Part shown: piece after piece, positions 47,996 to 53,998 of the stretch
Numbering within the stretch: the stretch's first letter is position 1
Layout: the number at the start of each line of letters is the position of its first letter
Source: JANMDU01 sp031375105
GTDB lineage: Bacteria > Pseudomonadota > Gammaproteobacteria > Burkholderiales > Burkholderiaceae_C
DNA length: 53,998 nucleotides
Assembly (NCBI GenBank): GCA_031375105.1
Contig: JANMHJ010000005.1
Coordinates: 1-53,998, forward strand
Direction: 5' to 3'
Program-made: the position numbers and the translations under genes
Notes under the pieces: generated by a model
Told to the model about the DNA's origin: nothing
Database searches by the model: none
The model's input: only the letters and a program-made list of their open reading frames with translations

Positions 47996-48079
47996 AAAGT
48001 CACCTGTTTTCTGTTTCAAAATGATGCATCGGATATGCACCCAATAATGCCACCGGTAAAGGCAACATCAACCTCCGAA

Positions 48080-48418
48080 TCAAGGCCGCACAGCGACTTC
48101 GTTTTTGACCGATTTCACCCCTTTGGCCCGATGTGCAATACCTTCCGCCGCAGATTTCTCTTCTTCATTCTTAGCAAACCCTGAAAGCAAAACCGAGCCA
48201 TCAAACGTCTTGACGTTGATGCTCGTACCGCCTGCATCTTTGTCGGTCACGAATTTCGATTTGATCGATTGCGTGATCAGTGCGTCTCCAGAATAGCTAA
48301 CGTAGCCTGGATCTACGGATGCATTTCTCATGTAGAAGTAACTTAGGATGCAAGCAACAATAAAGAAGGCAATCACGCCAGCAATAATCTGGCTTAGTTT
48401 CAAAGGTTTTTTATTCAT
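48080..48418 (-). CDS. Membrane-anchored BON-domain protein
   Basis: A 112-residue protein with one N-terminal helix (about 9-29, IIAGVIAFFIVACILSYFYM) and a single BON domain (about 40-112, SINVKTFDGSVLLSGFAKNEEEK). Likely inner-membrane anchored, periplasmic BON. It begins 15 bp after the ferritin-like gene and ends the ompA-ferritin-BON operon. Confidence 0.9.
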   Translation of the reverse strand: MNKKPLKLSQIIAGVIAFFIVACILSYFYMRNASVDPGYVSYSGDALITQSIKSKFVTDKDAGGTSINVKTFDGSVLLSGFAKNEEEKSAAEGIAHRAKGVKSVKNEVAVRP

Positions 48419-48433
48419 TGAAGATACAACTGT

Positions 48434-49000
48434 CTATTCAACCGTGAGCCAGTCTTTGAGCTCGTCTGCATGCTCCTGCTCGTCACTCAAAATATCTTCG
48501 ATCAACCGTTTGGTGGTTGGGTCTTTATCACCAATTAAAACAATCATTTGGGTGTAAGCCTCAATCGCTACGCGTTCTGCGATTAAATTTGCTTTGATCA
48601 TCGCTTTGAGATCCAGCGCGTCGTTGTAATCCGCATGACTGCGCTTTGATAGAGAGTCAGGGGAAAAGTCTGGCTCACCGCCCAATTGCACGATACGCTG
48701 GGCAATGCGATCTCCATGCCCAGTTTCTTCGTTGGCATGCACCAAAAATTCATCGGCGATTTTCGGTGAAGATAAGCCTGCTGCTGTGAAATAGTGTCGC
48801 TTGTAGCGTAGCGTACAAACCAGCTCTGTGGCTAAGCTGTCGTTGAGTAGACGAATGATGTCTTCTCGCCAGGGGCCATAGCTTGGGGTGATCGCACCTT
48901 TATCGAGGCTCTTCTTTGCAGCGTCGAGAGCTTGCATATCGAGCTTCATAGATTGTTGTGCGTTGCTGGATTTTTTTAATAATAATTGGGTTGTCGACAT
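48434..49000 (-). CDS. Ferritin-like diiron protein (bacterioferritin family)
   Basis: A 188-residue four-helix protein. Diiron motifs: ATELVCTLRYKRHYF (Glu on helix 1), HANEETGHGDRIAQRI (ExxH on helix 2), ANLIAERVAIEAYTQM (Glu on helix 3), DEQEHADEL (ExxH on helix 4). Probably iron storage or peroxide detoxification. The start has AAGGAAAAAAT before ATG. Sits 27 bp after ompA and upstream of a BON gene. Confidence 0.92.
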   Translation of the reverse strand: MSTTQLLLKKSSNAQQSMKLDMQALDAAKKSLDKGAITPSYGPWREDIIRLLNDSLATELVCTLRYKRHYFTAAGLSSPKIADEFLVHANEETGHGDRIAQRIVQLGGEPDFSPDSLSKRSHADYNDALDLKAMIKANLIAERVAIEAYTQMIVLIGDKDPTTKRLIEDILSDEQEHADELKDWLTVE

Positions 49001-49027
49001 ATTTTTTCCTTAGACTAGGAGCAAGCG

Positions 49028-50143
49028 TCACTGAACTCGGCGTTCAATGGTGATTTGCTCAACTTCTACGCGGCGGTTCGGCTCCAGGCACTCAATCAAC
49101 TTAGCCAGTTGTTTATCCGAACAAGTTACGACAGGATTGCTTTCGCCTTTGCCTGTTGCTGTCATGCGGTTGGCCGCTACACCGCGATTGACCATATAGC
49201 TCTTAACAGCATCGGCGCGCTTTTGTGAAAGCATTTGGTTATAGGCATCTGAGCCTAAGCGGTCCGTGTACCCGCTGATCACGATGTTGTTGGCATTAGG
49301 AAATTTTGCCAAAGCATCAGCCACTTCATCGAGCTTGGGCATCGGTGTGCGCAACTCGGCGCTGTCAAAGTTAAACAGTTTGCTGGCTGATATCGTCATA
49401 CGCTCAAATCTAGGGGGCACAGGTGCTGGGGGTGCAGGAGGAGCGACGATGATGATGGGGGGCGGGGGGGGCTGTGGTGCGGGCGCAGGCGGCGCAGCCA
49501 CAGGAGCTGGAGGGGCCACATACACAGGAGCTTGCGCCACGCGTGGCGCAGCTCGAGGTGCCTTGTCAAACGTGTACATCAAGCCTAGGCTCACAACATC
49601 TGTATCTGCGCGTTTGGTGCCAAAACTGTTGCCGCGCAAGTAGGCGTAGTTGCGCCGAACATCAAGTTGCATGCCCCATTGATCGCTAAAGGAATACTGT
49701 AGGCCGACACCCAATCCGACAAACGGCGATGTGCTGCTCGCTTTAGATATGGGTGTAGTGAACTGATCGCGCTCAGCACCGACTCCAATCAGCAGTAAGG
49801 GACGAAAACGTGAGCGGGAAAACAGATACACCCCATCCATACCCAAAGTCAACTGCTCAAAACGGTTGGCTGCATCGCTGACACGTCCATACTGTAGACC
49901 CAATTGAATATCCCAATGCGGCGACACCGGTGTACCAAAACGAATACCGCCCCCTGTGGCGCTTTGCCCCGTGCCGAACTTGTTGTCTGGACTCACGCGA
50001 CTGATATTAGGAAGTACATAGCCCGAGGGGTTGTAGTCGATACCCGAGGCTTCGGTATAGGTGTAACCTTGTGCCATCGCTGTGGATAGGATCAAAGCAG
50101 AAATTGCTGCTGCCGTTGCTATGAGATGTCGCGTGTGTTTCAT
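49028..50143 (-). CDS. OmpA-family outer membrane protein
   Basis: A 371-residue protein: signal peptide (about 1-24, LSTAMAQ), an eight-stranded beta-barrel domain (about 30-190, with GLGVGLQYSFSDQWGMQLDVRRNYAYLRG), a Pro-rich linker (about 200-240, QPPPPPIIIVAPPAPPAP) and a C-terminal OmpA peptidoglycan-binding domain (FNFDSAELRTPMPKLDEVADAL, GYTDRLGSDAYNQMLSQKRADAVKSYMV). ATG 50143 has AAGGACACC in front; the longer frame is unlikely. First gene of an operon with ferritin and BON genes. Confidence 0.95.
   Translation of the reverse strand: MKHTRHLIATAAAISALILSTAMAQGYTYTEASGIDYNPSGYVLPNISRVSPDNKFGTGQSATGGGIRFGTPVSPHWDIQLGLQYGRVSDAANRFEQLTLGMDGVYLFSRSRFRPLLLIGVGAERDQFTTPISKASSTSPFVGLGVGLQYSFSDQWGMQLDVRRNYAYLRGNSFGTKRADTDVVSLGLMYTFDKAPRAAPRVAQAPVYVAPPAPVAAPPAPAPQPPPPPIIIVAPPAPPAPVPPRFERMTISASKLFNFDSAELRTPMPKLDEVADALAKFPNANNIVISGYTDRLGSDAYNQMLSQKRADAVKSYMVNRGVAANRMTATGKGESNPVVTCSDKQLAKLIECLEPNRRVEVEQITIERRVQ
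49464..49471 (-). repeat. G8 tract (C8 on coding strand) in the OmpA linker
   Basis: Eight G (49464-49471), separated by one C from six G (49457-49462); encodes the Pro-rich linker. A length change would shift the frame and cut off the peptidoglycan-binding domain. Confidence 0.6.
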
Positions 50144-50336
50144 GGTGTCCTTGCTTTGCAATGTAGATGCCTGCGTCAGTTGAGCGCATGGATGAATTGT
50201 GAAAGTGCACAAGCAGAACAACCATCAGACAACTTGCATATTGGATGTAGGACATTGACTTGACAAGAAATTTAATGTCCCTTATTTATAAGAATGCGAT
50301 GCATAATGAATTTCCATCTGATTAAAGAAATCAGCT

Positions 50337-50362
50337 CGCTCAATGTGCGCACGCATTGAGCG
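50337..50362. promoter_or_regulatory. Nine-bp inverted repeat with GCGC core before the response regulator gene
   Basis: CGCTCAATG (50337-50345) and CATTGAGCG (50354-50362) flank TGCGCACG. A further GCTCAATGT direct copy is at 50372. Located between divergent ompA and the REC gene, 57 bp before the latter; operator or hairpin. Confidence 0.5.
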
Positions 50363-50418
50363 CTGAGGCCAGCTCAATGTCTGTCCTTTAATTCTTGCGA
50401 TATGAAAGTATTTGAGCT

Positions 50419-50826
50419 GTGACACCTCTTAAGATTTACTTGGTAGAAGACAGCGCCGTCATTCGTGCCAGCCTGATTGCAACCTTAGAAGAGCTTGCAC
50501 CAGTAAAGATTGTGGAAACCGCGGAAGATGAAGACGATGCTGTGCAGTGGATGCTCAACCCCGCGCATCATTATGATTTAGTGATTGTGGATATCCAACT
50601 GCGAGGTGGCTCTGGGTTGGGCGTGATCAGTGCAGCCAACGGTTTAATGCAGCGACACAAGTTAGTCGTTCTCACTAACTACGCTACACCCGACATGCGG
50701 CGCAAGTGCATTGGCCTTGGAGCTGATCGCGTGTTTGACAAATCCAATGAAATTGATGCATTGCTCGCTTATTGCAGCGCTTTAGCTACGGGAGAGGCCA
50801 GCGACAGCAAGCTTTTACCTGTCTAA
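50419..50826 (+). CDS. Single-domain response regulator
   Basis: A 135-residue REC protein: acidic VEDS, phospho-Asp in DLVIVDIQLRGGSGLGV, Thr/Ser in VVLTNYATP and Lys in VFDKSNE. No output domain, so CheY-like, but ends with a 20-residue tail. Start is GTG. Divergent from ompA; convergent with the NarL-type gene. Confidence 0.9.
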   Translation: MTPLKIYLVEDSAVIRASLIATLEELAPVKIVETAEDEDDAVQWMLNPAHHYDLVIVDIQLRGGSGLGVISAANGLMQRHKLVVLTNYATPDMRRKCIGLGADRVFDKSNEIDALLAYCSALATGEASDSKLLPV

Positions 50827-50834
50827 TCATGTGT

Positions 50835-51467
50835 TTACTGCATCAAGCCATTTTTAAGCGCGTAATACGTTAAATCGCTGTTGGAGGCAAGATTCATTTT
50901 CTCCATCACCCGCGTGCGATAGGTGCTCACTGTTTTGACGCTGAGCGACATAGCTACAGCCATATCGCCAATCGTTTGTCCCTGAGCCAGCCGCAAGAAT
51001 ACCTGTAACTCTCTATCAGATAAATGCTCATGCAAAGCTGCCACCGATCCCCGTACCAAGCTATCGGCCATCAGCTGTGCCACGCCGGGGGTGATATATT
51101 TTCTACCCTGCGCTACAGTGCGCACCGCCAACACAATCTCTTGCGGATCGCAGTCTTTGTTCAGATAGCCGCTCGCACCTTGGCGCAGCAGCGTGGTGGC
51201 ATAGTGCGTTTCAGGAAAGCCGCTAAGCATAAGCACAGGCAGCTCAGGTGCCCGTGCCTTGATGGCAATCAAGGCATCCACACCGCTTTGATCCGGCATG
51301 GAAATATCCATCAATATCACATCCACCGCGCCAGAGCGAACGATATTAAGTGCTTCTCGGCCATTGGCCGCTTCTGCTACCACCGACATATCAGTTTGGT
51401 CACACAGGAACTGTTTGAGGCCCGCTCTCACCACAGCGTGGTCATCAACGATGGCGATACGAATCAT
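50835..51467 (-). CDS. NarL/FixJ-family response regulator
   Basis: A 210-residue regulator: REC (about 1-120, DD in IVDDHAVVR, Asp in VDVILMDISMPDQSG, Lys in GYLNKDCDP) and LuxR-type HTH (about 145-205, LSDRELQVFLRLAQGQTIGDMAVAMSLSVKTVSTYRTRVMEKM). ATG 51467 is preceded by AAAGGATGCCGC. Divergent to the histidine kinase at 51527, the likely partner. Confidence 0.95.
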   Translation of the reverse strand: MIRIAIVDDHAVVRAGLKQFLCDQTDMSVVAEAANGREALNIVRSGAVDVILMDISMPDQSGVDALIAIKARAPELPVLMLSGFPETHYATTLLRQGASGYLNKDCDPQEIVLAVRTVAQGRKYITPGVAQLMADSLVRGSVAALHEHLSDRELQVFLRLAQGQTIGDMAVAMSLSVKTVSTYRTRVMEKMNLASNSDLTYYALKNGLMQ

Positions 51468-51526
51468 GCGGCATCCTTTGCTCATATTGAAGTACATGAT
51501 CCCACACTTTTACAGAATCGCAAACT

Positions 51527-52858
51527 ATGCGCGTATTGACTCTGATCAAAGGCAACAAGCTGGTCGTGCCGTTGGCATTTGTGGCTGCATCGGCGATGTT
51601 AGCAGTGAACGAACTGTCTTACCTATACACGTCTCGATACGCGCAGGAATCCAAGGCGAGCATGCGCTCGCAAATCATTCTGGGCGATTTGCTTGTGCGA
51701 ATGCTCAATGCTGAAACCGGGCAGCGCGGCTTCCTGCTCACGGGGCGGCCAGAGTATTTGCAACCTTATGAGGATGCGATTGCACCAGTGACGCAGAATT
51801 TGCTAGAACTTCGGCAGCGGTATATGCATCAAGCTGAACTTTTAGCCATGCTAACGGAGCTGGAGCTGCTGTCAAATCAAAGAATGCTGGAAATGGCGCA
51901 GACGATTGATTTGAAGAGGAGCGGCCTCTCTCAGCAGGCCTTGGAAAAAATACTGGATGGCGGTGGACGAGAAAACATGCGGCGCTTGCGACAGATCTCC
52001 TCAGCTTTGCTTGATTCAGAGGCCGATCAGTTAACTGCATCTTATAAGAGCATGCATGTAGCCATAATTTTAAGCCGAGTGAGTATTGCAGTGCTTAGCG
52101 TGCTTTGCTTGCTGGCTATCTTAATCTACCTGAGAAGAAATCTTGAACTCAAGACACAGCAACTGGAATTGCGTCGTCTGCTCGCATCAGAGCGTGATCA
52201 ATTGGGTTTGTTGGTACGCAAGAGAACGGAAGAACTCACGCAATTGGCGAGCTACTTGCAAAGTGCTCGCGAAGATGAGCGCAGCCGCTTGGCACGCAAT
52301 CTTCATGACGATCTTGGTGCTTTGCTCACATCGGCCAAGCTGGATGCGGCGCGCATCAAATCGCGTGTCGATCAGGTTTCTCCTGAAGCGATTGAGCTAC
52401 TGGCGCACCTGGTAGGAAATCTTAACAGCAGTATTGCACTGGGGCGCAAGATCATTGAAGATTTGCGGCCTTCAGCACTGAACAATCTTGGTTTAGTTGC
52501 GACGCTGGAGATCCTTGCGCGCGAATTTGCGGACGGCTCAGATCTGCGGGTTCACAGCAGTTTTGAAGCGGTGGAACTGACGCCCGATTCACAGCTTATG
52601 GTGTATCGCCTGATGCAGGAAGCTTGCACAAACATTCTGAAATATGCGCATGCCGAAAATGTGTGGCTCAAGCTCGGCATGCTGGATGGTGTGATCATCG
52701 CCTCAGTGCGTGATGATGGCGCAGGATTTGACACCGAAAACAAGCTCTCTTCATCCTATGGGCTTTTAGGTATGCGCTACCGAGTAGAGGCGGCGCAGGG
52801 CGTGCTCAATATCGTTTCTACACCTGGCCAAGGTACTTTGATACAAGCGCTGCTTTAG
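51527..52858 (+). CDS. NarX/UhpB-type histidine kinase with CHASE3
   Basis: A 443-residue membrane kinase. Two helices (about 12-33 and 180-203) flank a CHASE3-like periplasmic domain (RMLNAETGQRGFLLTGRPEYLQPYEDA). HisKA_3 domain has phospho-His in ERSRLARNLHDDLGALLTSAKLDA, and the HATPase has the N-box QEACTNILKYAHA and G boxes DDGAGFD and GLLGMRYRVEAAQG. This class pairs with NarL-type regulators, here the divergent gene at 50835. Confidence 0.94.
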   Translation: MRVLTLIKGNKLVVPLAFVAASAMLAVNELSYLYTSRYAQESKASMRSQIILGDLLVRMLNAETGQRGFLLTGRPEYLQPYEDAIAPVTQNLLELRQRYMHQAELLAMLTELELLSNQRMLEMAQTIDLKRSGLSQQALEKILDGGGRENMRRLRQISSALLDSEADQLTASYKSMHVAIILSRVSIAVLSVLCLLAILIYLRRNLELKTQQLELRRLLASERDQLGLLVRKRTEELTQLASYLQSAREDERSRLARNLHDDLGALLTSAKLDAARIKSRVDQVSPEAIELLAHLVGNLNSSIALGRKIIEDLRPSALNNLGLVATLEILAREFADGSDLRVHSSFEAVELTPDSQLMVYRLMQEACTNILKYAHAENVWLKLGMLDGVIIASVRDDGAGFDTENKLSSSYGLLGMRYRVEAAQGVLNIVSTPGQGTLIQALL

Positions 52859-53006
52859 CAAAGATAGCTGTTTGTCCTACACCGCGCAAAGACTTCGCCC
52901 GACATGTTTTCAGCTACACCGCCTATGGTTGGGCCTGACCCCATCTATGACACTGCTTTGAGTTGCTCAGCCATTGCTTCCTGCAACGCTTTCACAAGGA
53001 TTCGTC

Positions 53007-53171
53007 ATGCTTTATTACACCATCGCGTTTTTTATTATCGCCATCATTGCTGCCGCTTTCGGTTTCGGCGGCATCGCTGCCAGTGCAGTCGGTATTGCAA
53101 AAATCATTTTCTTTGCATTCGCCTTGCTCACCGTGATCAGCTTTTTTATGGGGTTATCCAAAAAAAGCTGA
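53007..53171 (+). CDS. DUF1328 small membrane protein
   Basis: A 54-residue two-helix membrane protein (MLYYTIAFFIIAIIAAAFGFGGIAASAVGIAKIIFFAFALLTVISFFMG), the typical YtjA/DUF1328 form. ATG 53007 is preceded by AAGGATTCGTC. Usually linked to envelope stress. Starts the run DUF1328-DUF883-holin-like. Confidence 0.94.
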   Translation: MLYYTIAFFIIAIIAAAFGFGGIAASAVGIAKIIFFAFALLTVISFFMGLSKKS

Positions 53172-53213
53172 CCGCTCAACTGTATTTTCTCCATTAATCA
53201 ATAAGGATTCATC

Positions 53214-53483
53214 ATGAACTCAACCATTTTGCCTAGCGCCAGCCATTCCGTACTCGACCAGGCTTCTGCTGCTCTCGATCAAGCTGAGGCACTTACCCAT
53301 CGTGGTGTCGAAGCCGTGCGCGATGGTGTCCAGCAAGTGCGAAGCAAAGCACACAATTTGGGAGACCACACTGTGAGCTACATCAAAGACGAGCCGGTCA
53401 AATCGGTGCTGATCGCTGCCGCTGCTGGCGCGACGTTGATGGGGCTGCTTAGCTTGATAGTTCGCGGCGCAGGTCGTGGTTGA
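53214..53483 (+). CDS. DUF883 family protein (ElaB/YqjD-like)
   Basis: An 89-residue protein with a helical N-terminal part (LDQASAALDQAEALTHRGVEAVRDGVQQVRSKAHNLGDHTVSYIKDEPVKS) and a C-terminal single membrane helix (VLIAAAAGATLMGLLSLIVRG). YqjD/ElaB are tail-anchored ribosome-associated proteins in stationary phase. It overlaps the next gene by 8 bp. Confidence 0.92.
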   Translation: MNSTILPSASHSVLDQASAALDQAEALTHRGVEAVRDGVQQVRSKAHNLGDHTVSYIKDEPVKSVLIAAAAGATLMGLLSLIVRGAGRG

Positions 53484-53865
53484 AACAAGCGCAGCAGCAA
53501 AAAGCGAAGCCACGCTCAGCCTGCTGCGTCTACTGACTCAGAAGCCCCAATTGCTACTCATGCATGCAGATGCCTACTCTGATTTGATAGGGCAAGAAAT
53601 CACGCAAGCATCCACTATCTGGCGCAACCGGCTGCTGTTTGCTGCTCTCGCGATTTTGCTTTTAGGTATTTCCGGTGTTTTGTGCGGTGTCGCCGTGATG
53701 TTTTGGATCACAACGCCTGTGGTTCAATTTCAGTCACCGTGGATATTCTGGCTTATTCCTTTAGTTCCTCTGGCGCTCGCCTTGCTGTGTCTTCAAAAAG
53801 TCAACGGCTATATGAAGCGCAGTGTGTTTTTTGACCTGCGAACGCAAATTACTGCAGATCAGTAG
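53476..53865 (+). CDS. YqjE-like phage-holin-family membrane protein
   Basis: A 129-residue protein with amphipathic N-terminus and two helices (NRLLFAALAILLLGISGVLCGVAVMFWI, SPWIFWLIPLVPLALALLCL). The partner of YqjD-type proteins, not a true phage holin. GTG start overlaps the DUF883 gene by 8 bp. Confidence 0.85.
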   Translation: MVETSAAAKSEATLSLLRLLTQKPQLLLMHADAYSDLIGQEITQASTIWRNRLLFAALAILLLGISGVLCGVAVMFWITTPVVQFQSPWIFWLIPLVPLALALLCLQKVNGYMKRSVFFDLRTQITADQ

Positions 53866-53998
53866 TGTCCCAACGTTTTTCAGAGGAGAGAGAGCTGTTT
53901 GTGCTCTATATCCCGATTTAAATTTGCTGGGGTTGTTGTAAGTAGTTGATTGATAGGGACATTTTCAAACATGGTCAAGCTCAAGATTTGTAGGATTT

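Noticed and set aside
53476..53865. Phage holin
   Set aside because: Two-helix YqjE-like partner of a DUF883 gene; no phage genes nearby.
1..53998. CRISPR arrays, tRNA or rRNA genes, intact insertion sequences, prophage
   Set aside because: No regularly spaced repeats, cloverleaf-like segments, rRNA segments or complete transposase genes were seen by eye.

Overview
Window type and organism: this is chromosomal DNA of a betaproteobacterium, most likely order Burkholderiales and close to Comamonadaceae. The evidence is the order rplM-rpsI-(DUF6776-like gene)-bactofilin-erpA, the STAS-MlaE/ATPase/MCE/lipoprotein transporter, the protein sequences themselves, and an intergenic hairpin of the kind common in Comamonadaceae. 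No database was searched; names come from recognised motifs and family knowledge.

Layout. 1-2.5 kb: housekeeping genes (L13 partial, S9, coiled-coil membrane protein, bactofilin, ErpA), closed by a bidirectional terminator. 2.5-7.3 kb: glutathione S-transferase, a transposase remnant, and a four-gene MlaE-type lipid ABC transporter. 7.3-11.2 kb: a secreted protein with a possible caspase/CHAT-like His/Cys pair and helical repeats, an AI-2E family membrane protein and a beta/gamma-crystallin plus glycine-zipper protein. 11.7-54 kb: a long stress, envelope and low-oxygen accessory region. It holds DUF305, lipoproteins, a succinylglutamate-desuccinylase-like enzyme, BON proteins, an Old Yellow Enzyme, a complete arginine deiminase operon (arcD-arcA-arcB-arcC) led by a CbpM-like gene, two Crp/Fnr-type regulators, a CtpF-like P-type ATPase, universal stress proteins, PAP2 phosphatase, a DevBCA/MacAB-like exporter, a hybrid kinase with three near-identical PAS repeats plus its response regulator, an Acg-like nitroreductase lipoprotein, a c-type cytochrome, CbpA/CbpM chaperones, a CDF transporter, flavodoxin-type reductases, a ferritin-like protein, OmpA, a NarL-type two-component system, DUF1328, DUF883 and a holin-like protein.

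The main discovery candidate is a recurrent 16-bp operator, best copies TGTGTGCTAGCACACA, TGTACGCCAGCGCACA and TGTGCGCTGGCACACA, found about 15 times, nearly always in upstream regions and mostly 33-140 bp before a start codon. Its layout TGTGC-N6-GCACA copies the spacing of a CRP site (TGTGA-N6-TCACA) with one base changed per half. It lies in front of the arc operon, both Crp/Fnr genes, BON genes, the PAS kinase, the Acg-like protein, cytochrome c, the exporter, the CDF transporter and small stress proteins. The two Crp/Fnr proteins encoded inside the cluster are the obvious candidate readers. The gene set (universal stress protein, Acg-like nitroreductase, CtpF-like ATPase, sensor kinases, fermentative ATP supply) resembles in content the mycobacterial DosR dormancy regulon, but with an unrelated operator.

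The accessory region also carries several decayed genes: a UspA cut to 37 codons that still has a perfect FNR box, a cytochrome b561 start with an early stop, a membrane metal-hydrolase tail with an internal stop, a Cys/Lys/Ala-rich exported protein with a single in-frame TAA, a DUF6064 fragment and a transposase N-terminus. No tRNA, rRNA, CRISPR array, intact insertion sequence or prophage was seen.
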